Shown here piece after piece: positions 1 through 7,992 of a DNA stretch of 64,000 bases. Both the position numbers and the translations under genes were made by a program. The notes beneath the pieces are model-generated. The model did no database searches. It saw only the letters and a list, made by a program, of their open reading frames with translations, and was not told where the DNA came from. Every line of letters begins with the position of its first letter. Positions within the stretch are counted from its first letter, which is position 1. This DNA is from Candidatus Nitrosopumilus sp. SW (GTDB lineage Archaea > Thermoproteota > Nitrososphaeria > Nitrososphaerales > Nitrosopumilaceae): the NCBI RefSeq assembly GCF_006740685.1, contig NZ_CP035425.1:1093687-1157686 (forward strand), given 5' to 3'.

Positions 1-1
1 T

Positions 2-637
2 GAGATTAATCATGGTTATGACTTTAGATGTAATGAACAAAAGATAGAGTCAACCAAGAAATTTTTGAGCAAGCTATGGAATGTTTCAAGATTCTTGTCT
101 AGCTTCCCGATAGTCAAAGAAGCAAAACCTACAACAGTTGACAAATGGATTTTATCTGAACTAAATAATTTAGTTAAAGATTGCAAGAAAGGATATGACC
201 AATACAATTTCTTTGTTCCAGCAATTGCAATTAGAGAATTTACTTGGAATCTATTTGCTGCTCATTACATTGAAATGGTCAAAAAACGAGCCTACGGAGA
301 AGGATTTTCTGAAGAAGAAAGAGATGCTGCAATCTACACTCTACACAAAGTATTATCTACAGTTCTAAAATTATTAGCGCCAATTACACCATTTATCACA
401 GAGCATCTATGGCAGACACTATACTCTGATACCAGTATTCACACAGAAAGACAAGCAGAATCTGAAGAGACTGAAGATTATTCTAAAATCACTGAAGAAG
501 TTGTACAGTTTAATTCCAAAGTATGGAATGAGAAAAAGGCAAAGGAATTATCATTAAAGGATTCTATTGCAATAGAAATTCCTGAAAGTCTATCAGAATT
601 TAAGAAAGATTTACAGTCAATGCATAATCTTGAATGA
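2..637 (+). CDS. valS: Valyl-tRNA synthetase, C-terminal part (partial)
   Basis: Class I synthetase that charges tRNA-Val with valine. The reading frame is open from the left edge, so the HIGH and KMSKS parts lie outside the window. What remains is the end of the catalytic region (KLWNVSRF), then the helical anticodon-binding domain with WILSELN, the EFTWNLFAAHYIE segment and the LAPITPFITEHLWQ motif typical of ValRS/IleRS. The C-terminus is short, with no long coiled-coil tRNA-binding arm, which is usual for archaeal ValRS. A TTG at 65 is internal and not the start. ValRS is preferred over IleRS or LeuRS from the overall look of the anticodon-binding region. Confidence 0.88.
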   Translation, partial: EINHGYDFRCNEQKIESTKKFLSKLWNVSRFLSSFPIVKEAKPTTVDKWILSELNNLVKDCKKGYDQYNFFVPAIAIREFTWNLFAAHYIEMVKKRAYGEGFSEEERDAAIYTLHKVLSTVLKLLAPITPFITEHLWQTLYSDTSIHTERQAESEETEDYSKITEEVVQFNSKVWNEKKAKELSLKDSIAIEIPESLSEFKKDLQSMHNLE

Positions 638-764
638 GTCCTAGATTCATGTTATGATAGAATGGGAACCGTGGTAGAGTGGATGCTACTACTAGTACTA
701 GAATGAGTACGGTGATGAAATTATAGATAGAAGAATTTGCTGTTAATTGTAAAACAAAATAGAA

Positions 765-1136
765 TCATCTAGTATCTGTTTTACCTTTTTGATTTTCATC
801 AGGAGTAACTGGCTTACGTGGAGCTTCAATAATTGTATCTTTTTGAAGTCTAAATATTGTACCCTTAGGAAAAATAAGAAAACCTTCTTTAGATTTTTTA
901 AATTTTTTTACAGAAACAATGACATGTGTTTTTTGTGGTAATCTTATTTTTGTTCCCGGTTTAATTTTATAATTTATTTTAATTATTGGAGTAAGAGTCT
1001 TAACTTGAATTTGTTTCGGAATAGGAAATGTTTTTGGAATAATTATCTTACCTTCATCAGTCATCATTATTTTTATAAAAATGGGAGAAATAGTTTTGAA
1101 TTTTATTCCTTTAACAAGTTTAATTTTATTTGTCAA
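765..1136 (-). CDS. Small basic hypothetical protein
   Basis: 123 residues, Lys/Ile-rich and predicted mostly beta, with repeated short strands (for example VKGIKFKTISPIF and FPKGTIFRLQKD) and a hydrophilic basic C-terminal tail. No signal peptide, membrane segment or catalytic motif is visible. Its start overlaps the stop of the upstream membrane-protein gene by 4 bp, so the two are probably co-transcribed and translationally coupled. I do not recognise a family. Confidence 0.55.
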   Translation of the reverse strand: MTNKIKLVKGIKFKTISPIFIKIMMTDEGKIIIPKTFPIPKQIQVKTLTPIIKINYKIKPGTKIRLPQKTHVIVSVKKFKKSKEGFLIFPKGTIFRLQKDTIIEAPRKPVTPDENQKGKTDTR

Positions 1137-1540
1137 ACTCTTACACCTTTTACAAATTCTGCATAGTATTTCAAACGAAATTCTTGGATATACGTATAAT
1201 CTTCTTTGAATTCTCTGTATTCTGGGTTGTCAAGAAGTTTCTGTAATTCATTAAAACTAAAACGAAAATACAGTGCAATTTTAGGCTCAATAATTCCATT
1301 TAATGCAAGGTATGCTATTTTTTCATGTATATTTCCATAATTTTCTAGAAATGCTTTTTCATTGATTGTTTTTCTGCTTCTTTCAATAATCACAATTTCC
1401 TTTTCTAATTCATTTAATAATTCTAAATGCTGTTTCTTTGATTGTCTTTTATTAGATAATGCACTAACAATAAGACCTCCCCCTGCAGCTCCTGCACTTA
1501 TTGCAGAAATTATTCCAGCAATTACTATATCATCAACCAA
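1133..1540 (-). CDS. Membrane-anchored helical hypothetical protein
   Basis: 135 residues. A Gly/Ala-rich hydrophobic segment at residues 5-27 (IAGIISAISAGAAGGG) is a probable membrane anchor, followed by a basic stretch (NKRQSKKQ) and an amphipathic helical cytoplasmic domain. First gene of a two-gene minus-strand unit with the basic protein downstream (4-bp overlap). No family recognised and no catalytic residues visible. Confidence 0.6.
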   Translation of the reverse strand: MVDDIVIAGIISAISAGAAGGGLIVSALSNKRQSKKQHLELLNELEKEIVIIERSRKTINEKAFLENYGNIHEKIAYLALNGIIEPKIALYFRFSFNELQKLLDNPEYREFKEDYTYIQEFRLKYYAEFVKGVRV

Positions 1541-1642
1541 TCTACTAATGTATTGTCGTATGCCTTTATGAGTTTGTATATTAAAAATTAATTTTTGAGA
1601 ATAAAGTATGAATTTATTTAGATCTAATCTGTTTGATGATCA

Positions 1643-2446
1643 TTGTTTTTTAAAGGAAAAGCTTTTGAAGAAATTAAAAAACCCATGCTAGTAGTTTTCC
1701 TAGTGATAGGCGGATTGATGATCGCAACTCCATGGATAATTCCTTATGATACTACAGCCATATCATTTGTAAATTCTGCATTATTTGCCATATTGTTAAC
1801 ATCTTCATCGTGGTTTATTGCTAAAGGAATTGCAGGAAAAAATTCTGAAGAAAATAAAGAAATCAAAGGAAAATTGGATTTAGTACTAAGTAAATTAGAA
1901 TCAGAAAAACCTGAAGTTGTTGATGTTCAACTCCCAAAAACTGGCACATCTGATATACCAAATATTATGAAAGAATGGGAAATTGTAATTAAAACTCAAA
2001 TGCATTTTAATGATTTATTGATAAAAGTCAGAACTGCAACTCTTTCTGTAGTTCTTGCAATTTTTGGTGCAGCAGGGTATTCTTTAGCTTCAAATGAAAT
2101 TAATCCTCTAAAAATTGAGGCAATAGGTTGGACTTTCCATCCGTCTATATTGATAATTTGTTCAGGAATTATTATCCTACTGACAATGTTCCGGATTGAT
2201 TATGGATATTATTTCCAAATGCTAAAAGGAGCTGTATCCAAAGGTTATGAATTTGATGATGAATTTGAAAAATTAGAAAAAGAATTTGGAAGAAAATATT
2301 TTGGAATGTCAAGAATGATAAGTAAAGCAATTGGTAAACCTGAGAAATCAAGAAATTTTGTTAAAGGATTTTACATTATTCCAATTATATCTGGTATTGT
2401 ATTCTTACTTGCAGTTCTTATAGGATATCAACCACCGAGTGTATAA
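1643..2446 (+). CDS. Multi-pass membrane protein of unknown function
   Basis: 267 residues with about five hydrophobic segments: two near the N-terminus (about 15-35 and 40-62), a soluble helical stretch with KLESEKPE, a pair at about 130-185, and one at the C-terminus (IIPIISGIVFLLAVLIG). A charged domain (FDDEFEKLEKEFGRKYFG) sits before the last segment. The start is a TTG at 1643; an ATG at 1685 is an alternative that would shorten the N-terminus. The stop is followed after 1 bp by the HAD phosphatase gene, suggesting an operon. Family not recognised. Confidence 0.65.
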   Translation: MFFKGKAFEEIKKPMLVVFLVIGGLMIATPWIIPYDTTAISFVNSALFAILLTSSSWFIAKGIAGKNSEENKEIKGKLDLVLSKLESEKPEVVDVQLPKTGTSDIPNIMKEWEIVIKTQMHFNDLLIKVRTATLSVVLAIFGAAGYSLASNEINPLKIEAIGWTFHPSILIICSGIIILLTMFRIDYGYYFQMLKGAVSKGYEFDDEFEKLEKEFGRKYFGMSRMISKAIGKPEKSRNFVKGFYIIPIISGIVFLLAVLIGYQPPSV

Positions 2447-2447
2447 C

Positions 2448-2984
2448 ATGAGAATAGGAATAGACATTGATGGAGTAATATCAGATTTTGTTACATCTTT
2501 CAGAAAATTAGTAAAAGAAGAATATGGAGTTGATTTTGGATATGAGGATATCCAGCAACATGACCTATGGAAAGTTTTAGGACTTCCAAAGGATGAAACA
2601 TTACAACTAGTCATTAAAACATTTGAGTATGACTTGGGTGTTCAACCCGGTGCAATTGAAGGATTAAAGGCATTGGCTAAAAAACATGAAATAATATTAG
2701 TTACTGCACGCCCTGTTCAAGCAAAACAGAAAACTCTTGAATGGTTAGAAAAGAATGATGTTTCATACCAAAAAATCATCTTTACTAATGAAGGGAATAA
2801 ACACTGTGTAGAAGAAGAAAATCTTGAAGTAATTATTGATGATCACCTTGAAGAAATTTCTAATTGGATTGGAAAAACACAAAAAATTCTAGTGTTTAAT
2901 CATCCTTGGAATAAATCATTAAACATCAAAAATCATTTCAGGCGAGTTTATTCTTGGGAAAATATTCTTGAAGAATTAAATTAA
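2448..2984 (+). CDS. HAD-superfamily phosphatase, 5'(3')-deoxyribonucleotidase-like
   Basis: About 178 residues beginning at ATG 2448, directly after the upstream stop; a GTG nine bases earlier would overlap it. HAD motif I is IDIDGVISD near the N-terminus (two Asp, nucleophile and acid/base), motif II is the Thr of LVTARP, and the late acidic motif is IIDDHLEE. This arrangement, with a helical cap between motifs I and II, matches the NT5C family, which hydrolyses deoxynucleoside monophosphates. The motifs support a HAD phosphatase; the exact substrate is inferred. Confidence 0.75.
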   Translation: MRIGIDIDGVISDFVTSFRKLVKEEYGVDFGYEDIQQHDLWKVLGLPKDETLQLVIKTFEYDLGVQPGAIEGLKALAKKHEIILVTARPVQAKQKTLEWLEKNDVSYQKIIFTNEGNKHCVEEENLEVIIDDHLEEISNWIGKTQKILVFNHPWNKSLNIKNHFRRVYSWENILEELN

Positions 2985-3125
2985 TTCATATCTTAGGTGA
3001 TCTTTTTTATAACTTTTGTCAGTTTTTATGCGCGAAGGGGGCATTCTATTTTTGTTGATAATCAATAATCTCATTTGTATTTGTGATTTTCTCTCTCACA
3101 CGTCTTTGAATTTTGGTTCAAAACT

Positions 3126-3728
3126 CTAAACTCCAATTTTCTTTCTATCTTCTTTAATAATTTTAGAAATTCTTTGATGAGCTTTTTCAGATAAAGATAT
3201 GGTGTCCAATAAAGCCATATATCTTTCATTTTTTTTGTTCTTTTTTAGCCAATTATTTAGATATTCAATTCCAAATTTTTGAATTCGTATAACTGAATTT
3301 TCCATTTTTAATCGTGTATTGAGAATTTTAGAATCAATATCAAAAATCATTCTTTCAATTGCATGTTTCTGTTGAAAATTTTCAGCCTTGTCTAAACTTT
3401 CACGTAGTCTTGAACGCTGAACATTAAATCGTTGGATAATCACAAGAATGGAGTTTTCAATATCTAGAACTTCATCATTATGTGAGATTTTGTTATACCA
3501 GAAAATAATGTCGTCATTAATTGTATTTCTATTAACCTTCATTAATTCTGCAATCTTTCTAGCTGAATATCCGTACTCAAAATGTAATCTATGAACTTCG
3601 TTTTGTCGCTTTATCTTTTCATCTTTAGAATATGGACCACTTCTTTTACTGGAAGTGTTTTTCAATGATTTTCCAGACTCGATAAAATCTGAACTTACAT
3701 CAAGCGGATCTTTTGATACTTGTGCCAT
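3126..3728 (-). CDS. Helix-turn-helix DNA-binding protein with long helical tail
   Basis: 200 residues. The N-terminal 30 residues are polar and probably disordered. An HTH resembling sigma-70 region 4 or resolvase type lies at about 40-75 (HFEYGYSARKIAELMKVNRNTINDDI). The rest is charged alpha-helix, likely coiled coil, possibly for oligomerisation. Exact family unknown. The upstream intergenic DNA contains a perfect 10-bp tandem repeat (3822-3841) that could be its operator or an autoregulatory site. Confidence 0.65.
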   Translation of the reverse strand: MAQVSKDPLDVSSDFIESGKSLKNTSSKRSGPYSKDEKIKRQNEVHRLHFEYGYSARKIAELMKVNRNTINDDIIFWYNKISHNDEVLDIENSILVIIQRFNVQRSRLRESLDKAENFQQKHAIERMIFDIDSKILNTRLKMENSVIRIQKFGIEYLNNWLKKNKKNERYMALLDTISLSEKAHQRISKIIKEDRKKIGV

Positions 3729-3821
3729 GGTTCTATTACGTGCCTATTTCTCTTCAATTGGATCCTGAGCCAAATGTTGACCCCAAGTCAACACCAAATC
3801 AATACTGTCAGATCAAAAAAA

Positions 3822-3845
3822 TGGCATAGTTTGGCATAGTTATGC
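3822..3845. repeat. Tandem 10-bp repeat plus inverted half-site
   Basis: TGGCATAGTT occurs twice without a gap at 3822-3831 and 3832-3841 and is followed by ATGCC, which is complementary to the GGCAT core. It lies between the end of the PTPS-like gene and the start of the minus-strand HTH gene. It may be a protein-binding site; this is inferred from symmetry and position only. Confidence 0.4.
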
Positions 3846-3846
3846 C

Positions 3847-4665
3847 CTAGTCTCTAGAAATATTTGAAATAATGTGAGAGCCTTTGTTATACCCTTCATA
3901 GATGTAAACACCAACTGCTTCAACATTTGATGGCATTTTAGGTGCTAGTAATTTGATTAGTTCACTTGAAAGATTCTCTACAGTAGCTTCGCCTTCTAAA
4001 AGATAAGTTGTATTTTTTGGAACTTGCAACTCAAATCTTCCTTTAGGACCCTCAAATGATATGACATAGTGAGAGTCATCTTCAGTTTTTAGATATTTTC
4101 TGTTAATGAAAAACTTGTGATCAAATGCAGTTAATACTTCTTTAACGATTTTTTTTGCTTCTCCAAAATCTACCAGTAAATTGTTTTTCATCTGTCCAAC
4201 CAACTCTACCATTACAGATGATGTGTGTCCGTGTAAAATGGAGCATTTCTCAACTAGTGGCAAGATATGTGCATAGTCAAATGCAAATGATGCATCATCT
4301 AAAAAGATAGAACCAGTTTGTGGTGTTTTATCATAAAATACAATATCTTGCAATTCCTTTAGTTGTGCAGCATACTTTCCGTGTCCAATTGCCATAATTT
4401 TTTGGTCTGGAAAGTCTTCTTTGATTTGTTTGTATTTTGCAATGTCATCTTCATTATCAATAACTTCGATTAGTCCCTTGTCAGTTTTAAAATCAACCAT
4501 TACTTCAGTTCCATTTTTCAATGTGACTTTGTGATTGTATTGATATTCATCTTCCAAAAAGTCTAGCATCTGTGCCACTGTAAGCTCTGTTCGAGTTCTC
4601 ATCAAATTTCCTTTCTTGTCAATATACTTGAAATCTGAATCCAATACTGCGGGACTTGTTGCCAT
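3847..4665 (-). CDS. 6-pyruvoyltetrahydropterin synthase/QueD-like protein with extra N-terminal domain
   Basis: 272 residues. The C-terminal half (about 125-272) carries the PTPS/QueD zinc site: His133 (FDYAHIL) and the C-x3-HGH motif at 141-147 with the catalytic Cys. A Glu in VYIYEG near 257 fits the pterin-binding Glu. QueD makes 6-carboxytetrahydropterin (7-deazaguanine path) while PTPS makes pyruvoyl-tetrahydropterin; the Cys motif does not decide which. Family members are usually 120-150 residues, so the N-terminal 120 residues are an added domain, with strands around MVDFK and LIEVID that vaguely recall PD-(D/E)xK nuclease folds. A TATA box sits at 4691. Pterin dehydratase lies 1.8 kb downstream. 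Confidence 0.8.
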   Translation of the reverse strand: MATSPAVLDSDFKYIDKKGNLMRTRTELTVAQMLDFLEDEYQYNHKVTLKNGTEVMVDFKTDKGLIEVIDNEDDIAKYKQIKEDFPDQKIMAIGHGKYAAQLKELQDIVFYDKTPQTGSIFLDDASFAFDYAHILPLVEKCSILHGHTSSVMVELVGQMKNNLLVDFGEAKKIVKEVLTAFDHKFFINRKYLKTEDDSHYVISFEGPKGRFELQVPKNTTYLLEGEATVENLSSELIKLLAPKMPSNVEAVGVYIYEGYNKGSHIISNISRD

Positions 4666-4690
4666 GTGAACTCATCTGCCCCAGAGTCAT

Positions 4691-4698
4691 TATATAAA
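4691..4698 (-). promoter_or_regulatory. TATA box of the PTPS/QueD-like gene
   Basis: TTTATATA on the minus strand, centred about 29 bp before the ATG at 4665. This is the spacing expected for an almost leaderless archaeal transcript. Confidence 0.55.
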
Positions 4699-4804
4699 TT
4701 CTGAAAATTTTTGTGCCTAAAACAGGAATTTTAAGCACAAAATCCATTCTAATTTTTGATTTTATCATATATCCTAATATTCTAAAATATTCTGATATCT
4801 TGTA

Positions 4805-5641
4805 TTGGTTAGTCAGGGAATTCTAATAGGAATTGCAGTTGGAGTATTTTTTGCAGGTATAGGAATAGGATATGCTGCTTTACAACCAACAACAACACCA
4901 ATGATGAATTCTCAACAAATGATGAATGATCCTCAACAAATGAACCAGTGGATGACTACAATGATGAATGATCCACAAGCAATGCAACAAATGCATGACA
5001 TGATGATGTCTGATCCTCAACACATGAACCAGATGATGGGTCCAATGATGACTACAATGATGAATGATCCAGAATTGCAGCAACAAATGATGAATCACAT
5101 GATGAATAATCAGGCAATGATGGACTATATGATGACTAATCAAGACATGATGAACATGATGATGGGAAGTAACATGATGATGGGAGGTCACATGATGGGT
5201 TCTGGAATGATGAGCCAAGGAATGATGAGTTCTCAATCTTTGCAAACAATTCCTACAGATGCAGAACCTCAAACTAGAACATTTCAAATCAGTATGGAAG
5301 AAGTAGAGTTTTACGCTGAAGTTGAAAATGAACAAGGAGAAGAAGAGATTGCATTTGTTGAATTACATGTATGGGAACCAAACATCATAATTGTTAATCA
5401 AGGCGATACTGTAGTTCTTGAAATTACTAATCCAAGAAAACATGCACACACATTGTCAGTTCCTGCATTTAATGTAAATTCAGACATGCTTGAACCCAGA
5501 GTCGGAGCAGATACTGTAACCTTTGTTGCAGATACTCCAGGAGTTTTCACATTCTATTGTGGACTGCCTTACAATCCCGACAAACTGTACTGTGATCCTG
5601 ATCATAATATGATGACAGGCACTTTGATTGTGTTAGAATAG
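4805..5641 (+). CDS. Membrane-anchored Met-rich copper protein with CuA-like cupredoxin domain
   Basis: 278 residues, TTG start. Residues 5-25 form a hydrophobic anchor. Residues 33-141 hold 42 methionines, mostly in MM pairs spaced by Asn, Asp, Gln and His, a typical Cu(I)-binding composition. The C-terminal domain (about 155-278) is a cupredoxin: His215 in HTLSVP, then Cys252, Cys263, His267 and Met270. The order C-x3-H-x2-M and the HxxxVP context match the CuA site of cytochrome oxidase subunit II or N2O reductase, but the first Cys is 11 residues before the second instead of 4. Likely faces the outside and binds or transfers copper or electrons. A nitrosocyanin-like or type 1 centre is the alternative. 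Confidence 0.8.
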   Translation: MVSQGILIGIAVGVFFAGIGIGYAALQPTTTPMMNSQQMMNDPQQMNQWMTTMMNDPQAMQQMHDMMMSDPQHMNQMMGPMMTTMMNDPELQQQMMNHMMNNQAMMDYMMTNQDMMNMMMGSNMMMGGHMMGSGMMSQGMMSSQSLQTIPTDAEPQTRTFQISMEEVEFYAEVENEQGEEEIAFVELHVWEPNIIIVNQGDTVVLEITNPRKHAHTLSVPAFNVNSDMLEPRVGADTVTFVADTPGVFTFYCGLPYNPDKLYCDPDHNMMTGTLIVLE

Positions 5642-5714
5642 TCTCAATTTTAGCCATAATTCGTACTTTCAAACTATTATTTTGTGATTGAATATCATTT
5701 TTAGAAAATCATAT

Positions 5715-6311
5715 TCATTTTACGGTAACTGAAGCATTTGCCCATGGATGAATCATGCAGAAATAATCATACTCTCCAGACTCTACAAATTTGTATGAAA
5801 AAGTTTCACCAGACATTATTAGCGCACTATCAAACTTTCCATCAGGACCTTCAATGATATTTCCACTAGTTACAGTATGTGCTGAAGAATCATCATTTCT
5901 CCAAATAATTTCTGCGCCTTTGAAAATTATCAATGATGAAGGCTCGTAACATTTGTCAGCCTCTTCACATCCTGGAACAGATGTTCCTGCTGGAATGCTT
6001 ACCAATCTTGAAGGTAGTTTTGAAGTAGTAAACTCTTTGGCTGTTTCACTTAGATCTTTTGTTTCTTTTATGACATCCTTTGCTTTTTCAGTTACATCTT
6101 CAACAGCTTTAGAACCTGATTCAGATAGTTCTTTGATTTTTTCAACTGCGGGCTCTATGTCTTTTTTTAGTTCTTTTGCTTGTTCTATGGCAGGAGTAAC
6201 TGCTGTGGGTATGTCTGAAGGTGAGCCTGTCCCGCCAGTCATTGTAAACCCTACTGCAGCAGCAACAATTGCCACTGCAACTACCATACCCATTTTATCC
6301 ATAGAACTCAT
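5715..6311 (-). CDS. Amicyanin/plastocyanin-like membrane-anchored protein lacking the axial Met
   Basis: 198 residues. An N-terminal hydrophobic anchor (10-28), a charged helical stalk rich in Lys/Glu (about 40-95) and a C-terminal blue-copper domain. Copper ligands visible: His145 (SSAHTVTSG), Cys185 and His188 in FCMIHPW. The position three after His188, Met in the two relatives at 7993 and 30082, is Ala191 here, so the axial ligand is missing. Two Cys (115 and 121, GCEEADKC) shared by all three may form a disulfide. Probably a periplasmic-side electron carrier or copper binder. The open frame starts at 6311; an ATG at 6302 would fit the TATA-like TTTATTA near 6330 no worse. Confidence 0.82.
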   Translation of the reverse strand: MSSMDKMGMVVAVAIVAAAVGFTMTGGTGSPSDIPTAVTPAIEQAKELKKDIEPAVEKIKELSESGSKAVEDVTEKAKDVIKETKDLSETAKEFTTSKLPSRLVSIPAGTSVPGCEEADKCYEPSSLIIFKGAEIIWRNDDSSAHTVTSGNIIEGPDGKFDSALIMSGETFSYKFVESGEYDYFCMIHPWANASVTVK

Positions 6312-6422
6312 GAGCTAAAAACCTACCCTCACGCTAATAAAGAGAAATTACAATTTTCATTAATGGTTATCACATCACTAAATTTTGAATTCTTTTAGTC
6401 ATAATTCATACAAACTCATAGT

Positions 6423-6707
6423 CTAATGTCTTAGTAGAGAGTTTAGGATTCGGGCCAGATTGATATCATTTCTTGTGATGCCGCCTGCATCATGGGTTGT
6501 CAGTTCTATTACGAGTTTGTTGTATACGTTAAACCACTCTGGATGATGATTCATCTTTTCAATCTCCATTGCTGCCATAGTCATAAACCCAAATGCTTGG
6601 TTAAAGCTATCAAACTGGATTTCTCTATGCAGTTTGTCATTAACAACACTCCATCCTGGCAAATTTTTCAGCTCTTCGGCAATCTCTTCTTGTGATAGTC
6701 TCATCAT
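6423..6707 (-). CDS. Pterin-4a-carbinolamine dehydratase
   Basis: 94 residues, the full length of the family. It shows the signature [18 protein letters not shown] followed by [10 protein letters not shown]; the two adjacent His and the later His are the catalytic residues of DCoH/PhhB. The enzyme dehydrates 4a-hydroxytetrahydropterin; in organisms without aromatic amino acid hydroxylases it has been linked to molybdopterin metabolism. A PTPS-like gene is nearby on the same strand, suggesting a pterin theme. The start may be the first or second Met of MMRLSQ. Confidence 0.9.
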   Translation of the reverse strand: MMRLSQEEIAEELKNLPGWSVVNDKLHREIQFDSFNQAFGFMTMAAMEIEKMNHHPEWFNVYNKLVIELTTHDAGGITRNDINLARILNSLLRH

Positions 6708-6781
6708 TTTTCAGTATTATTCCATTCAATTAATAGTTAAAGAGTTTGATTCATTACCCTTTGTAGAATTCAGTGATATAC

Positions 6782-7537
6782 ATGGATGCAAAGTATCAAG
6801 AGTTATTTGAAAAAATCAAAACTGCAATAACTCAAACCGTTCCAGATAAAAAAATTGGAATTGCATATTCAGGTGGAGTTGACAGTACGCTAGTATCAAA
6901 AATCTGCAAAGACATGAACTATGACATTACGTTACTTACAATTGGATTCTCTGAATCTCATGATATTTTGTTTGCAAAGGAAGTCAATGAACAACTAGAC
7001 TATACTCACCATGTACTGGAAATTGATCCTAAAGACTTTCCATCAATACCATCTAGTATTCATGAGAAAATCAAGACTGACAATCTCTCATGGAATGAAA
7101 ACTGTATTGCGTTTTACTATGTATCAAAACTTGCAAAGAGTTTGGGAATTGATACAGTAATCACTGCAAACGGAATTGACGAGTTGTTTTGTGGGTACAA
7201 TGCCTATAGAGAAGCATATTCTGGCGGTGAATCCAAGATCAACGAAGTGATGGATTCAAAATTAGACAATGAATTGAAAATGATGAAGGCAGTCAACATG
7301 ATTGCATCTGAATTTGGAGTAAAAATCCTGCAACCATTACTATCATCAGATTTCATTGAATATGCAAAGACTGTTCCAATCTCAGAAAAAATTACAGATT
7401 CTGAAGATTTGTACAGAAAACATATCATACGAAATCTAGCAAAACAAGTCGGTGTCCCTGAGGTTTCTTGTAACAAAAGAAAAAAAGCACTACAGTATGG
7501 CTCTAAAATTCACAAAACTCTGCTAAAGACTAGATAA
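6782..7537 (+). CDS. Asparagine-synthase-like ATP pyrophosphatase
   Basis: 251 residues from ATG 6782 (a GTG nine bases upstream is possible). The PP-loop SGGVDSTLVSK near residue 27 binds ATP. Further motifs resemble the synthetase domain of asparagine synthetase B: LTIGFSES, WNENCIAFYYV and TANGIDELFCGYNAYREA. No N-terminal glutaminase (class II amidotransferase) domain is present, so it would use free ammonia or act on another substrate. Adenylation of a carboxylate before amide formation is the expected chemistry; the substrate is unknown. Confidence 0.75.
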   Translation: MDAKYQELFEKIKTAITQTVPDKKIGIAYSGGVDSTLVSKICKDMNYDITLLTIGFSESHDILFAKEVNEQLDYTHHVLEIDPKDFPSIPSSIHEKIKTDNLSWNENCIAFYYVSKLAKSLGIDTVITANGIDELFCGYNAYREAYSGGESKINEVMDSKLDNELKMMKAVNMIASEFGVKILQPLLSSDFIEYAKTVPISEKITDSEDLYRKHIIRNLAKQVGVPEVSCNKRKKALQYGSKIHKTLLKTR

Positions 7538-7656
7538 ACTAAATCATTTTACAAAAATGGTTCAACTCAAATCCCTCTGAACTACCATTACTGCCTATAA
7601 GATATTGTAATATGCTGCTTGTCTTAATCATTTGATCTTATTTTCAAAAATTCAAC

Positions 7657-7950
7657 TTATCGTATAACTTCACAATTCCCATCTTTTTTCTTCCAGCTTT
7701 TTCCTCCTAATAATTTGCATTTTGTTTTTGTAACGTTTTTTGATATTACTTGCCTGCAACCTTTTTGCAGATAACACGTTCCAAGTTGAGTTTTTGTAGT
7801 TCTCTTTGTATTGTGTTTCTTTGTTGTTTTTCTGGTTTTTTTGATAGTTGTTGGTATCACTTTTTTCTTTAGAGTTTTTCTTTTACGTACTAGAGGTTTT
7901 TTTAATTTTGGAATTTTGGGTTTTCTTATACGGGGTTTTCTTAATGACAT
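7657..7950 (-). CDS. Lys/Arg-rich small protein with Cys-containing C-terminus
   Basis: 97 residues. The first 55 are almost entirely basic with Pro and Thr (RKPRIRKPKIPK type), followed by a compact C-terminal segment with four cysteines (GTCYLQKGC, TKCKLL, GNCEV) that could form disulfides or bind metal. No hydrophobic signal. The composition suggests nucleic-acid binding. Family not recognised. Confidence 0.5.
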   Translation of the reverse strand: MSLRKPRIRKPKIPKLKKPLVRKRKTLKKKVIPTTIKKTRKTTKKHNTKRTTKTQLGTCYLQKGCRQVISKNVTKTKCKLLGGKSWKKKDGNCEVIR

Positions 7951-7992
7951 CGTTTCTCAAAAGCTATTCAAAAATAAAAAATTGTTGGAAGC

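Noticed and set aside
668-713. Three-way-junction-like fold after valS (ACC...GGT, GTAG/CTAC, GTACT/AGTAC)
   Set aside because: Only 3-5 bp stems, no anticodon arm or box motifs; chance pairing cannot be excluded, so no RNA gene is called. The 127-bp gap shows nothing else.
4880-5335. 151-codon minus-strand His-rich ORF opposite the Met-rich protein
   Set aside because: It is the antisense of ATG codons (CAT gives His); composition and overlap with the real gene show it is a shadow.
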